Shown here piece by piece: positions 26,234 through 35,037 of a stretch of DNA of 64,000 bases (position 1 is its first letter; the number at the start of each line of letters is the position of its first letter). The notes below the pieces were generated by a model. That model searched no databases, was not told the DNA's origin, and was given only the letters and a program-made list of their open reading frames with translations. The stretch is from positions 1 through 64,000 of the forward strand of contig NZ_JAPFGA010000017.1 of the NCBI RefSeq assembly GCF_026241135.1. Direction: 5' to 3'. Source of the stretch: Galbibacter kalidii. Its GTDB lineage: Bacteria; Bacteroidota; Bacteroidia; Flavobacteriales; Flavobacteriaceae. A program made the position numbers and the translations under genes.

Positions 26234-26292
26234 TGTTCGTTTTTTGATTTTATCCTGACTCCCTAGCTATTGGGACGTCTGGATGATGAATT
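26234..26292 (-). repeat. Hairpin leader repeat, copy 3 (before padR)
   Basis: TGTTCGTTTTTTGATTTT flank, then ATCCTGAC (26252-26259) and GTCTGGAT (26277-26284). The loop is enlarged and contains CCCTAGCTATTGGG, itself a small palindrome. It is the most diverged of the three copies. Confidence 0.55.
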
Positions 26293-26331
26293 TTGATTGA
26301 TGATGATTGATGAATAAGTATTGATTGATGA

Positions 26332-26802
26332 TTATTTAATAAATTTTATACTGAACGGATATTGATACTTAATCCCTTCATTGGCCCTGATGGTTGCAAT
26401 GATACTGCAAAACACATCCACAACAAGGAGCCCCACACTTAAGATTCCCAACAGACCTAAAAAGATGACATGAATCCCAAACTCTGATAGGTGATCAAAA
26501 TCAAAATCGATGTCATGCCTGTTGTGCTCCATAATATTGACAAAGCCGATAAAATCCCATGCCGAAAACAGCACAATGGGGATAGCGATAATCCCTAAAG
26601 CGATGCTGTAAAGCAAAATACTGATCTGGAAATTGATGGCCTGTTTTCCGTTGAAATCCACAAAAGCGGATTTTTCTTTATTGGATGTCCACAACAATAA
26701 GGGAATAATAAAATTCCCAAACGGAATAAGGTACTTTGAGAAAGTGGACAAATGTATAAATGCCGACACGTTTCTTTGATGTTTGTCTATGGATTCTTCC
26801 AT
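26332..26802 (-). CDS. DUF4870 domain-containing membrane protein
   Basis: A 156-residue protein with three or four membrane helices. The motif FGNFIIPLLLWTSNKEKSAFVDFNGKQAINFQ is the hallmark of DUF4870 (Tic20-like) proteins, and the C-terminal RANEGIKYQYPFSIKFI also matches. Function unknown. It starts from its own promoter element at 26867-26874 and lies just upstream of the PadR/PspC group, so it may belong to the same membrane-stress regulon. Confidence 0.88.
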   Translation of the reverse strand: MEESIDKHQRNVSAFIHLSTFSKYLIPFGNFIIPLLLWTSNKEKSAFVDFNGKQAINFQISILLYSIALGIIAIPIVLFSAWDFIGFVNIMEHNRHDIDFDFDHLSEFGIHVIFLGLLGILSVGLLVVDVFCSIIATIRANEGIKYQYPFSIKFIK

Positions 26803-26866
26803 GGTTGATTACTTTTTTTGATTGATCTTTTCAGCTTAAAAATACATAACAAGCTAATTTCTATTG

Positions 26867-26874
26867 CAAATATA
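26867..26874 (-). promoter_or_regulatory. Bacteroidota -7 promoter element for the DUF4870 gene (TATATTTG)
   Basis: The complement reads TATATTTG, an exact TAnnTTTG match, 64 bases upstream of the ATG. Confidence 0.5.
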
Positions 26875-26934
26875 TATCTAAAAAAAGGTATTATGCAAAA
26901 CATAGTACTAAAATTTAACAAAACATTAAGATTT

Positions 26935-26942
26935 TAAGTTTG
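26935..26942 (+). promoter_or_regulatory. Bacteroidota -7 promoter element for the DUF4442 gene (TAAGTTTG)
   Basis: Exact TAnnTTTG match, 52 bases upstream of the DUF4442 ATG. Confidence 0.5.
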
Positions 26943-26994
26943 AACAATATTTGAGAAATAATGAATATCTTGTGCCTTATAAAACACATATTAC

Positions 26995-27450
26995 ATGAAC
27001 TTAACATCTTCTCAACTCAATAAATTTTCCATGTTAAAACTTCCGTCAGCTTGGTTGTGTGGGGTTAGGGTAGCGGCTATTGATGACACTCAGTGTCTTA
27101 CAACCGTTAAACACCGTTGGATCAATCAAAATCCGTTTAACTCCATGCTTTGGGCGGTGCAAGGGATGGCGGCAGAACTTTCCACCGGGGCTATGGTCAT
27201 TGGGAAAATAAGGGAAAAGAAAGAGAAGATCTCGATGTTGGTAGCCAACAACAATGCCAATTTCTCAAAAAAAGCCAAAGGAAAAATCACTTTTGAATGT
27301 AACGACGGACATCTCATCGATGCTGCTATAGAAAAAACGATAGCAACAGGGGAGGGACAAACTTTTTGGATGAAATCCGTTGGAAAAGACGAAGCCGGCG
27401 ATGTGGTTTCTACCTTTAATTTTGAATGGACAGTGAAGGTGAAGGGGTGA
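26995..27450 (+). CDS. DUF4442 hotdog-fold protein (thioesterase-like)
   Basis: A 151-residue protein with the hotdog pattern of DUF4442: LKLPSAWLCGVRVAAIDDTQCLTTV, then NPFNSMLWAVQGMAAELSTGA (the central helix) and FECNDGHLIDAAIEKTIATGEG. Relatives are acyl-CoA thioesterase-like, but the substrate is unknown. It is probably monocistronic, and a dispersed repeat separates it from the next gene. Confidence 0.85.
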   Translation: MNLTSSQLNKFSMLKLPSAWLCGVRVAAIDDTQCLTTVKHRWINQNPFNSMLWAVQGMAAELSTGAMVIGKIREKKEKISMLVANNNANFSKKAKGKITFECNDGHLIDAAIEKTIATGEGQTFWMKSVGKDEAGDVVSTFNFEWTVKVKG

Positions 27451-27460
27451 TTTGAAGTGT

Positions 27461-27523
27461 GGAATTAGAAGTAAGAAGTTAGAAATTTTGAACCTGGTCA
27501 ACTCTAATCAGGGACGTACAGAC
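27461..27523 (-). repeat. GGTTGACC-type dispersed repeat, copy 1
   Basis: In reverse orientation this reads GTCCCTGATTAGAGTTGACC followed by TCAAAATTTCTAACTTC. Related stretches lie at 40501-40560 and 56869-56925 on the plus strand. Confidence 0.55.
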
Positions 27524-27533
27524 CAAAACAATA

Positions 27534-28079
27534 ATGAAAACAGGAAAAGTAATATTAACTCTAATTCTGGCTTTAAGTTTAGTTTCTTATAAGGGTTCTG
27601 CTCAAAAAAAGGAAACTAAAATATCGACTCCTGAATTTGACTTTTCGGAAACAGAAAAAAATAAATTCCCGGAACCGGTTGGATATGTTAATGACTTTGA
27701 AGAATTATTTACAGCTGAACAAAAAAACGAACTCGAAAAAAGCATTTCGGATTACGAAAATGAAACAACAAGAGAAATTGCAATTGTAACAGTAAATTCC
27801 ATAGCACCTTATGATAACATAGCAGATTTTGCAACTGACTTATCAAATAAATGGGGAGTTGGAAAAGCAATGATTGACAACGGACTTGTAATCGTATTCA
27901 GTAAATCACTTCGAAAAATTCGTATTTCAACAGGAAATGGAACTGAAAAAATACTAACGGATGAAATCTGTAAAAATATACTTGATCAAACTATCATTCC
28001 CGAGTTTAAAAAAGGAAAATATTATAGTGGAATTGAAAAAGGATTAGCTGAGTTGATAGATAAATGGGATGGGTATTGA
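27534..28079 (+). CDS. TPM domain-containing exported protein
   Basis: A 181-residue protein with a signal peptide (ending SYKGSAQ) and one TPM domain (about 48-175): VNDFEELFTAEQKNELEKSI, IAIVTVNSIAPYD, then NGLVIVFSKSLRKIRISTGNGTEKILTDE and a closing FKKGKYYSGIEKGL. TPM proteins of bacteria act in the periplasm in respiratory complex or photosystem repair and some bind metals, but the role here is open. Unlike many relatives it has no C-terminal membrane helix. Confidence 0.88.
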   Translation: MKTGKVILTLILALSLVSYKGSAQKKETKISTPEFDFSETEKNKFPEPVGYVNDFEELFTAEQKNELEKSISDYENETTREIAIVTVNSIAPYDNIADFATDLSNKWGVGKAMIDNGLVIVFSKSLRKIRISTGNGTEKILTDEICKNILDQTIIPEFKKGKYYSGIEKGLAELIDKWDGY

Positions 28080-28179
28080 ATTCTGTTTTTATAAATGAGT
28101 TGTGTGTGATTGAATACTTAATTGTAACTTTTTAAATTAAACCCTGACTAATAAAATGAATCAATAAAACCAAAACAAA

Positions 28180-28980
28180 ATGACTTCACACGAGATAGAT
28201 TACCACATATACGGAGAGGAAATGCAATATGTAGAGATCGAACTGGATCCTCAAGAGGCTGTAGTGGCAGAGGCCGGGAGTTTTATGATGATGGACAACG
28301 GACTAAAAATGGATACGATTTTTGGAGACGGTTCTAATCAGGATGAAGGAGTTCTGGGGAAATTGTTTTCTGCAGGAAAACGTTTGCTTACAGGAGAAAG
28401 CCTTTTTATGACTGCTTTTCTGAATGTGGATAGCAACAAGCGCAAAGTGAGTTTTGCTTCACCTTATCCCGGGAAGATTATTCCCATAGATTTGACTAAA
28501 TATCAAGGAAAATTTATTTGTCAAAAAGATGCATTTCTTTGTGCAGCTAAAGGGGTTTCGGTCGGTATCGAATTTTCCAAAAAGTTGGGTCGCGGACTCT
28601 TTGGTGGTGAAGGTTTTATCATGCAAAAACTGGAAGGCGACGGAATGGCTTTTGTGCATGCCGGGGGTACTTTGGCAAGAAAAGAACTGGCAGCCGGGGA
28701 AACCCTGAAAGTCGATACCGGATGTATTGTAGGTTTTACAAAGGAAGTGGATTATAACATCGAGTTTGTCGGGGGGATAAAGAACACGGTTTTTGGAGGT
28801 GAAGGACTGTTTTTTGCCACACTTCGCGGACCGGGGGCAGTGTATATCCAATCCTTACCATTCAGCCGATTGGCAAATCGTGTGTTGGCGTCTGCACCGC
28901 GACAAGGCGGAAAAAGCAAAGGTGAAGGCAGTATTTTAGGAGGTATTGGCGATATCCTGGATGGAGACAACAGGTTTTAG
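28180..28980 (+). CDS. TIGR00266/AIM24-family protein
   Basis: A 266-residue protein of the AIM24-like beta-roll family: [23 protein letters not shown] at the start, [23 protein letters not shown] in the middle and [22 protein letters not shown] near the end. The Gly-rich closing segment ([19 protein letters not shown]) is common in the family. Function is poorly defined. It is convergent with the PBP4 gene, and the two stop regions overlap by four bases. Confidence 0.9.
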   Translation: MTSHEIDYHIYGEEMQYVEIELDPQEAVVAEAGSFMMMDNGLKMDTIFGDGSNQDEGVLGKLFSAGKRLLTGESLFMTAFLNVDSNKRKVSFASPYPGKIIPIDLTKYQGKFICQKDAFLCAAKGVSVGIEFSKKLGRGLFGGEGFIMQKLEGDGMAFVHAGGTLARKELAAGETLKVDTGCIVGFTKEVDYNIEFVGGIKNTVFGGEGLFFATLRGPGAVYIQSLPFSRLANRVLASAPRQGGKSKGEGSILGGIGDILDGDNRF

Positions 28981-30239
28981 TAATTATCCCGAATCCACTC
29001 CAATAAAGGTGTCATTTGTTGTTTTACTTCGGTGCTCCCACCGCGGTAATGATTGTTCATGAAACTGAAAATAAGGGTCTTACCTGATTTTGTGATCAGA
29101 TAACCACTCAAGCAGTAATTATTACTCAGCGTACCTGTTTTTGCGTGGATGTAAGGTTCGGGATCTCCTTTAAAATAATTTTCCAAGGTTCCTGTTTCCC
29201 CGCCGGTAGGGAAGATGTCAAACAATTTTTCTTTGGAGATTTCTTTATAGAGTTCGTTGAGCACAAACACAATGGATTGTGGTGTAAACAAATTATATCG
29301 CGACAAACCGGAACCGTCAACCCAACGCGGATTTTGCTGGATCTCCGAAAGTTCGTTTTCAAGGATATGCTTGCGCGCTTTTCCACCATTCAAAGTATCT
29401 GAAAGGGTAGAGGAAGCGAGGATCAAAAGCTGTTCGGCTATAAAATTATCGCTTACCCACATCATTCTTTTGTAAACGGAGTCGGCTTTAATTCCGTAGA
29501 TCAATTTCTTCTCCTCTTCGGGAAAATACCGGGTGATTTGTATTTCTTGATCTATAACATCTTCCAATACTTTTTTTATGGTGACACTATCAGTAATGAA
29601 TGGGACTGCTATGGTGTCTTTCCTCGTTGGGGGAAGATAAAACTTGTTTTCAGATTGCACTCTTCTGTACGTATTGTTGGCAACGATAACGTCCTTGCTG
29701 AAATAATTCGGGGAAACATAAAGTGAGTCCCCTTTTGACAAACCAACGACATTTCCATACAAAGGCAAGGCACTGCGTTCGGGGGAGTAATAGGTATCAT
29801 AATCATCCCAAGCCCATCCGGGACCAAGACTCTTATCTTCAAGATTCTTGAGATAGAGCTTTATATTGTTTTGTTTTTTTAGGAAATTGACCAGGGAGCT
29901 GTCTTTTAGATAGGGGTGCAGACTTGCCGGATTTCCGATTCCTTCCATATATATAGTGTCATTGTGTACTGCATATCTTAAAGTAGGAAGATATTCCGGG
30001 AGTAATTTATGGGCGGTATAGAACGTAAATATTTTCGTATTGCTGGCCGGAGTGAAATATTTTTCCCCGTTGTAATTGATCAGCGTATCTCCCGTAGCCG
30101 GATGATACACAAAAAGTCCGGTAAACTGATTTTTATAAAAACCGGATTCCAAATTGCGGTCTACTTCTTTTATTAATAACCGATTTGAAGAGCATCCAAC
30201 GAGGAATAAAGCAAGGAGTAAACTAAGGGTTTTCTGCAT
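28977..30239 (-). CDS. dacB: D-alanyl-D-alanine carboxypeptidase/endopeptidase (PBP4/S13 family) lipoprotein
   Basis: A 420-residue peptidase of family S13. The lipobox ends in Cys16 (ALFLVGC). The active-site SxxK is Ser66-Asn-Thr-Lys69 ([11 protein letters not shown]), the second motif SDN is in [10 protein letters not shown] and the third is KTG in HAKTGTLSN. It trims or cleaves peptidoglycan cross-links in the periplasm. I chose ATG 30239 because it gives a clean lipoprotein signal; the longer frame from 30305 would add a second hydrophobic segment. Confidence 0.9.
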   Translation of the reverse strand: MQKTLSLLLALFLVGCSSNRLLIKEVDRNLESGFYKNQFTGLFVYHPATGDTLINYNGEKYFTPASNTKIFTFYTAHKLLPEYLPTLRYAVHNDTIYMEGIGNPASLHPYLKDSSLVNFLKKQNNIKLYLKNLEDKSLGPGWAWDDYDTYYSPERSALPLYGNVVGLSKGDSLYVSPNYFSKDVIVANNTYRRVQSENKFYLPPTRKDTIAVPFITDSVTIKKVLEDVIDQEIQITRYFPEEEKKLIYGIKADSVYKRMMWVSDNFIAEQLLILASSTLSDTLNGGKARKHILENELSEIQQNPRWVDGSGLSRYNLFTPQSIVFVLNELYKEISKEKLFDIFPTGGETGTLENYFKGDPEPYIHAKTGTLSNNYCLSGYLITKSGKTLIFSFMNNHYRGGSTEVKQQMTPLLEWIRDNY

Positions 30240-30364
30240 TTTTATGGTATTATATTGAGAATTGAAAATTAATAAAAAAACAAAGAATATGTGTTTATAC
30301 AGCATAAGTATTATTGAAATAGCTGCATTTCATCGAAAAAATTAATAAAAGCTAAATAAATTTA

Positions 30365-30372
30365 TATATTTG
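30365..30372 (+). promoter_or_regulatory. Bacteroidota -7 promoter element for the DUF805 gene (TATATTTG)
   Basis: Exact TAnnTTTG match, 22 bases upstream of the ATG at 30395. Confidence 0.6.
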
Positions 30373-30394
30373 TTAGTCCTAAATCTTAATTACT

Positions 30395-30769
30395 ATGTTT
30401 AAAAAACCTTTTTCTTTCGATGGAAGAATTAGACGAACTGAATATGGACTAAGTCTGATTCTTTATGTAATTGCCTACTCTGCTGCTATTATTTTAACTT
30501 CTGTGATATCAAACGCTGTTGATACCGATGCCACCGGAATTTCCTTATTGTTTTGGGTGTTTTTTGTCCCTGTATTATGGTTCAATATTGCACAAAACAC
30601 AAAAAGATGCCATGACCTTGGTAACAGTGGTTGGTATCAACTAATACCGTTCTATGTATTTTGGCTTTTGTTTGCTGAAGGGGAATCTGGATCTAATGAA
30701 TATGGCTCCAACCCTAAAGAAGTCGGAAACTATGATGAATTATCTAAAATAGGTAGGGCGGAGCGTTAA
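30395..30769 (+). CDS. DUF805 domain-containing membrane protein
   Basis: A 124-residue inner-membrane protein with the DUF805 pattern: FSFDGRIRRTEYGLSLI at the start, two or three helices, then NTKRCHDLGNSGWYQLIPF and a short polar tail. Function unknown. The last residues (GRAER and stop) are encoded by a dispersed repeat that begins at 30756, so the original C-terminus was probably replaced or extended when the repeat arrived. Confidence 0.88.
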   Translation: MFKKPFSFDGRIRRTEYGLSLILYVIAYSAAIILTSVISNAVDTDATGISLLFWVFFVPVLWFNIAQNTKRCHDLGNSGWYQLIPFYVFWLLFAEGESGSNEYGSNPKEVGNYDELSKIGRAER

Positions 30770-30817
30770 AAAATAGTCTATTGGACTACTTTAGCGAACG
30801 AGCCAGGTGGTGCGCTG
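30756..30817 (+). repeat. Dispersed hairpin element, copy A (gives the DUF805 gene its stop and a terminator-like hairpin)
   Basis: GGGCGGAGCGTTAAAAAA, then AGTCTA/TGGACT (stem with one G-T pair) and CTTTAGCGAACGAGCCAG. It matches copies B (40301-40365) and C (49396-49458). Where B and C have ATCCA/TGGAT in the stem, this copy has a paired substitution (AGTCTA/TGGACT), so the stem is kept while the sequence changes. Confidence 0.75.
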
Positions 30818-30982
30818 ATATTAATTATGCTCAAAAGAGCTCCCAACGTTTTGGGATTTAACCAATTGGAAAAAATTTAAATCATTTCATTAACATTTTT
30901 ATGGTTGGATTTAACGATTAACCAACAATTTTGTATATTAAGGAACGTTATCTTTAAACCAACTATCATAAATAAACCAAAA

Positions 30983-31183
30983 ATGGCAAGAGCTATGTTT
31001 GAGTACACCAAAACGGTGCTACAAAAAGTGAGTTTTGACCCTATACTATTTTGTAAAGAATTGGAAAAAGCCGTAAAAAGGCTGTTACCCTACGAATTGG
31101 ATGAATTGAGAATTTGGATTAATTATTACATTCAGGGTAAACCGGAATTGTCTAGATGCTTGATTTATTTCAATCAAAGTTAA
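30983..31183 (+). CDS. Conserved small flavobacterial protein of unknown function
   Basis: 66 residues from ATG 30983 (MARAMFEYTKTVLQK). The sequence is well formed, with LFCKELEKAVKRLLPYELDELRIWI forming one long amphipathic helix pair, and I recall close relatives across Flavobacteriia annotated only as hypothetical. A longer frame from 30905 adds 26 unlikely residues. It is followed by a terminator at 31294-31326. I cannot assign a function. Confidence 0.7.
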   Translation: MARAMFEYTKTVLQKVSFDPILFCKELEKAVKRLLPYELDELRIWINYYIQGKPELSRCLIYFNQS

Positions 31184-31293
31184 AAATCCTGGAAATTGTC
31201 AGGTAATCTCCACATATTAGAGTAAAACTGACATAAATTCTTTATAAAAAAACGTCTTTATTAAGACTGTGATTAATCGTACAAGTAACCGAG

Positions 31294-31326
31294 AAACTTT
31301 ATCTATTACGGTAAAGTTTTTTGGTT
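31294..31326 (+). terminator. Rho-independent terminator
   Basis: AAACTTTA (31294-31301) and TAAAGTTT (31312-31319), extended by AACC/GGTT outside, followed by a T-run. It ends the small conserved gene. Confidence 0.75.
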
Positions 31327-31423
31327 ATTTTTTTATCCCCACCTAGTCTCCCGCCCGAGGCGGGGAGGATTTTTTAATCGCCATTTTGAGGTGTAGAGGA
31401 AATTTAATCTTCTTTTAACAATC

Positions 31424-32374
31424 CTACTTCCCTGAAGAAACCGGACTTATGATCTTTACATTCTGAAAAGCAATGGCCCCGCGGACAACACCGGCGATAG
31501 TGTCTCTCAAGGCTTCTGTAATCTGAAGTTTCAATTCGTTTTTATGATAGATCAGGCTTACTTCCCTTGCCGGATTGGGGTCTTCAAAATAACGTAAATG
31601 TACTTTTTGGGCTTCACTGATCTCCATAGTGTGCAAATAGGGGAGCAAGGTCATGCCCATACCTTCATCGGCGAGTTTCATCATGGTTTCAAAGCTTCCG
31701 CTTTCCAATTGAAAATGCTCGTTATTGAAACCTTTTTTGCTCTTGCACAGGTTGATAACTCCTTCCCGGAAACAATGACCGTCTTCGAGCAATAAAATGT
31801 CGTCCAGGTTAAGGTCACTTACCTTTATTTTTTTCAGTTTGTTTAAGCGATGGTTTGATGGAACATAGGCCACAAAAGGTTCATAATACAATACGCGCTC
31901 TTTGATGTTTTCATTTTCCAATGGTGTAGCTGCAATAGCGGCATCCAAATACCCTTCTTCCAGCTTTTCCATAAGGATATTGGTGCTTTGCTCTTCTATT
32001 TTAAGGTTAACTTTGGGGTACTTTTTGATGAAATTATTTAAAAACAAAGGCAGCAGGGTAGGCATGATCGTCGGAATGATCCCCAAGCGGTATTCGCCTC
32101 CGATATACCCTTTTTCCTGATCGACAATATCCTGAATGCGATAGGATTCATTAACAATGTTTTTGGCCTGTTCAACGATCTTTTTTCCTACTTGAGTGAG
32201 CTGTATCGGTTTTTTGCTTCTGTCAAAGATGAGTACGTCGAGTTCGTCTTCCAGCTTTTGTATCTGCATACTCAGGGTAGGTTGTGTGACGAAGCTTTTT
32301 TCAGCCGCATGGGTAAAGTTTTGATATTCTGCTACGGCGAGCACATATTGTAGTTGGGTAATGGTCATATTCAA
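31424..32374 (-). CDS. oxyR: Hydrogen-peroxide-sensing LysR-type regulator OxyR
   Basis: A 316-residue LysR-type protein with an N-terminal winged helix (MTITQLQYVLAVAEYQNFTHAAEKSFVTQPTLS...) and a C-terminal periplasmic-binding-like sensor domain. The redox cysteines are Cys201 and Cys210 in EDGHC-FREGVINL-C, the same nine-residue spacing as Cys199/Cys208 of the Escherichia coli protein. Oxidation of this pair activates peroxide-defence genes. It is transcribed alone and followed by repeats. None of its usual targets (katG, ahpC, dps) is in the window. Confidence 0.92.
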   Translation of the reverse strand: MNMTITQLQYVLAVAEYQNFTHAAEKSFVTQPTLSMQIQKLEDELDVLIFDRSKKPIQLTQVGKKIVEQAKNIVNESYRIQDIVDQEKGYIGGEYRLGIIPTIMPTLLPLFLNNFIKKYPKVNLKIEEQSTNILMEKLEEGYLDAAIAATPLENENIKERVLYYEPFVAYVPSNHRLNKLKKIKVSDLNLDDILLLEDGHCFREGVINLCKSKKGFNNEHFQLESGSFETMMKLADEGMGMTLLPYLHTMEISEAQKVHLRYFEDPNPAREVSLIYHKNELKLQITEALRDTIAGVVRGAIAFQNVKIISPVSSGK

Positions 32375-32666
32375 TTTTTTTAATCTTAAAAATTCTCCGT
32401 ATGCCTACCTATCAGCAGACAGGTTTGTATCGGGGTGTCCTATTTACCTCTTCCGCCTTAGGCGGATCAGAACCACTATTTTCAGCAGTTCTGGGTGAGG
32501 CATCAAAACTACAAAAACTATTAGAAAAGTTTATCGCTATATGTGTTTTTGATTCAAAAAACTGATTATAAAGTTGTTTTGTCACAATTTGGATATGTTA
32601 CTGTATAGATACAACCGAACCCTTCGAGGGTTTCAAACCCTCGAAGGGTTAAGGAGGATGTCCTTA
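32375..32666. other. Intergenic region with palindromic repeats
   Basis: No gene is visible. The region contains CCGCCTTAGGCGG (32454-32466), an imperfect AGAACCACT...AGTTCTG pair just after it, and the perfect palindrome at 32618-32650. Confidence 0.6.
32618..32650. repeat. Perfect 16-bp palindrome with a one-base centre
   Basis: AACCCTTCGAGGGTTT (32618-32633), C at 32634, AAACCCTCGAAGGGTT (32635-32650): every base pairs. It lies 17 bases from the end of the DUF58 gene, in the region between converging transcripts from oxyR upstream and the MoxR cluster. The same TTT-N-AAA centre is seen at 9688-9704. Confidence 0.85.
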
Positions 32667-33998
32667 TCAAATAAGCCCCCTCGCTTTAATTTCCAAATAC
32701 TTGTTAATCGTATCTATGGTAAGATCCTGTGGAGTAGTGAGAATGGAATAGATCCCGTATTTTTTCAGTTCGTTGACGATAAGACGTTTTTCAAAAGCAA
32801 ATTTCTCTGCGATCACCTTGTCATAGACCTCTTGTATGGAGTCAGCTTTTTTGTTGATGAGACTGTCCAACTCTGTATTTTTAAAAAAGATAACGACCAA
32901 CAGATGGTGTTTTGCAATGGCTTTGAGATAGGGGAGCTGCCGGTGGAGCGCATCCAGTGTTTCAAAATTGGTATAAAGAAAAACGAGGCTCCGCTGCCTG
33001 ATATTCGTTTTGATATCGACGTAGAGTCGGTTAAAATCACTTTCAAAAAAGTCGGTTTCAATATTGTAGAGCGTTTCCAGAATAAGGTTCATCTGGCTGT
33101 TCCTGCGTTCTGCTACTACGATATTTTCTACCTTCTTGGAGAAGGTAAACATGCCCGCCTTATCTTGTTTCCGAAGGGCAACACTACTGATTACCAATGA
33201 AGAGTTAATCGCATAGTCAAGCAAGCTCAATCCATCAAAAGGCATTTTCATCACCCTTCCCTTATCAATAACAGAATACACCGGTTGTGACTTTTCATCC
33301 TGATATTGATTGACCATAAGTTGGTTTTTTTTGGCGGTCGCTTTCCAGTTGACAGTCCTGATGTCGTCTCCCTGAACATATTCCTTGATTTGTTCAAATT
33401 CCATAGTGTGACCAATGCGGCGGATCTTTTTGATACCATACATATGCAAGTTGTTGGAAATTGCCAGTAAATCGTATTTTTTTAACTGAAGAAATGCAGG
33501 ATAGGTAGGGATCATCGTCTTATCTGAAAAAATGTAGCGCTTGGAAACCAGCCCCATAAAACTCGACGCATAGACATTCAGTTTTCCGAAGTGGTATTCG
33601 CCCCTTTCCGTAGGTCTTAACTCGTATTTTACCGTGGAGATTTCTGAGGGTTTTAATTTCCGTTTGATCTTGAAGTTCCGAATTTGAAACTGTTCCGGAA
33701 TTTCATCAATAACCATAACATTTACCGGAAAAGTATAATGATTTTCAAGGCGGATATAAATGGGATTTTGATCGCCGTTTGAAAATTTATCGGGTAATTC
33801 CCGTTGTGCGATCAGGCCTCGTCTAACAAAGAAGAGAATAAGAATATCTAAAACAAAAAAGCTTAGCAGGATAAAAAGTGCCAGTTGCGCAATAGAAAAC
33901 AAGGGCTCAACAATAAAACTCAACAAAAAGAGCAGCACGACACCCACGGCGCCATAGTAAAATCGGTTTTCTATGTAGAGGCGTTTGATGAATTTCAT
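32667..33998 (-). CDS. DUF58 domain-containing protein (MoxR-associated)
   Basis: A 443-residue protein: two N-terminal membrane helices (about 15-60), then a beta-rich region and the DUF58/VWA-like domain with the typical GDDIRTVNWKATAKKNQLMVNQ and PVYSVIDKGRVM. DUF58 proteins accompany MoxR AAA ATPases and are thought to be their substrates or adaptors with von Willebrand A-like metal sites. It is last in the six-gene minus-strand cluster, 4 bases after MoxR. Confidence 0.9.
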   Translation of the reverse strand: MKFIKRLYIENRFYYGAVGVVLLFLLSFIVEPLFSIAQLALFILLSFFVLDILILFFVRRGLIAQRELPDKFSNGDQNPIYIRLENHYTFPVNVMVIDEIPEQFQIRNFKIKRKLKPSEISTVKYELRPTERGEYHFGKLNVYASSFMGLVSKRYIFSDKTMIPTYPAFLQLKKYDLLAISNNLHMYGIKKIRRIGHTMEFEQIKEYVQGDDIRTVNWKATAKKNQLMVNQYQDEKSQPVYSVIDKGRVMKMPFDGLSLLDYAINSSLVISSVALRKQDKAGMFTFSKKVENIVVAERRNSQMNLILETLYNIETDFFESDFNRLYVDIKTNIRQRSLVFLYTNFETLDALHRQLPYLKAIAKHHLLVVIFFKNTELDSLINKKADSIQEVYDKVIAEKFAFEKRLIVNELKKYGIYSILTTPQDLTIDTINKYLEIKARGLI

Positions 33999-34002
33999 CG
34001 TT

Positions 34003-35034
34003 TTATCTTGGGATCTCGATGGATTGTATAATCTGATTTACAATCTGTTTGCTCGTCATTCCTTCCATCTCACGTTCGGGCGTGATGATAATTCGGTGTT
34101 GAATTACGGGTAAAGCCACAGCCTTGATATCTTCCGGAGTCACAAAATCGCGTCCGTTGATGGCGGCATAAGCTTTGGAAGCTTTTAAAATCGCAATCGA
34201 AGCCCTTGGCGATGCCCCCATATAGAGGAATTCGTTGTTTCTGGTGTTGTTGATGATCTCGGCGATGTATTTTATCAAATGGGGTTCTACAACAATCTCG
34301 TGTACCAAGGTTTGATATTTCATGACTTGTTCTTTCGAGAGAAATGCAGTTACCTGATCGATCTTCTTGTTTTCTTTCAGCTGGTGTTCCCGTAAAATAA
34401 TTTCCACTTCATCATCCAATGTTGGATAATCGATCTCGATCTTAAAAAGAAAACGATCCAATTGCGCTTCGGGAAGTCTGTAGGTTCCCTCTTGCTCAAT
34501 GGGGTTTTGTGTGGCCAATACCATAAATGGCGGAGGCAATAAAAAGCGATGTCCGTCGATAGTGATTTGTTTTTCTTCCATCACTTCAAAAAGGGCAGCC
34601 TGGGTTTTTGCCGGGGCACGGTTGATCTCATCAATCAGCAACATATTGGTGAAAACCGGTCCTTTTTTGAACTCAAATTCAGATTTTTTCAGATCGAAGA
34701 CCGAAGTCCCCAAAATATCCGAAGGCATCAGATCGGGGGTGAATTGTATTCTGTTGAAATCGGCTGTGAGGGTTTTTGCCAGCAGTTTGGCGGTAAGGGT
34801 TTTGGCGATCCCGGGAACGCCTTCGATCAATACATGTCCGTTGGCCAAAAGGGCGGTGAGGAGCATGTCGATCATCTGCTTCTGACCTACGATAACGTTA
34901 CCCAGTTCTTTTTTGATCTGATTCACGGCCTGCTGCAACTCACTCAGGTCGATCCTGTTTCGGAAGGTCAGGTCGTTGTTGTCAGGTTGTGTGCTGTTAT
35001 TTTGTTCTTCGGACGGATTGTTTAGCTGATCCAT
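34003..35034 (-). CDS. MoxR-family AAA+ ATPase
   Basis: A 343-residue AAA+ ATPase. Walker A is GVPGIAKT (Lys78), Walker B is LLIDEINRA (Asp135, Glu136), followed by sensor 1 (LATQNPIEQEGTYRLPEAQLDRF) and the C-terminal lid with MGASPRASIAILK. MoxR proteins act as chaperones for the maturation of VWA-domain or membrane complexes. Upstream and downstream neighbours (DUF4350, DUF58) match the usual MoxR cluster of Bacteroidota, with gaps of only 3-4 bases, so they are one operon. Confidence 0.95.
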   Translation of the reverse strand: MDQLNNPSEEQNNSTQPDNNDLTFRNRIDLSELQQAVNQIKKELGNVIVGQKQMIDMLLTALLANGHVLIEGVPGIAKTLTAKLLAKTLTADFNRIQFTPDLMPSDILGTSVFDLKKSEFEFKKGPVFTNMLLIDEINRAPAKTQAALFEVMEEKQITIDGHRFLLPPPFMVLATQNPIEQEGTYRLPEAQLDRFLFKIEIDYPTLDDEVEIILREHQLKENKKIDQVTAFLSKEQVMKYQTLVHEIVVEPHLIKYIAEIINNTRNNEFLYMGASPRASIAILKASKAYAAINGRDFVTPEDIKAVALPVIQHRIIITPEREMEGMTSKQIVNQIIQSIEIPR

Positions 35035-35037
35035 AAA

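Noticed and set aside
32574..33200. 208-residue plus-strand ORF
   Set aside because: It lies antisense to the DUF58 gene and begins in the palindrome region; it lacks recognisable domains.
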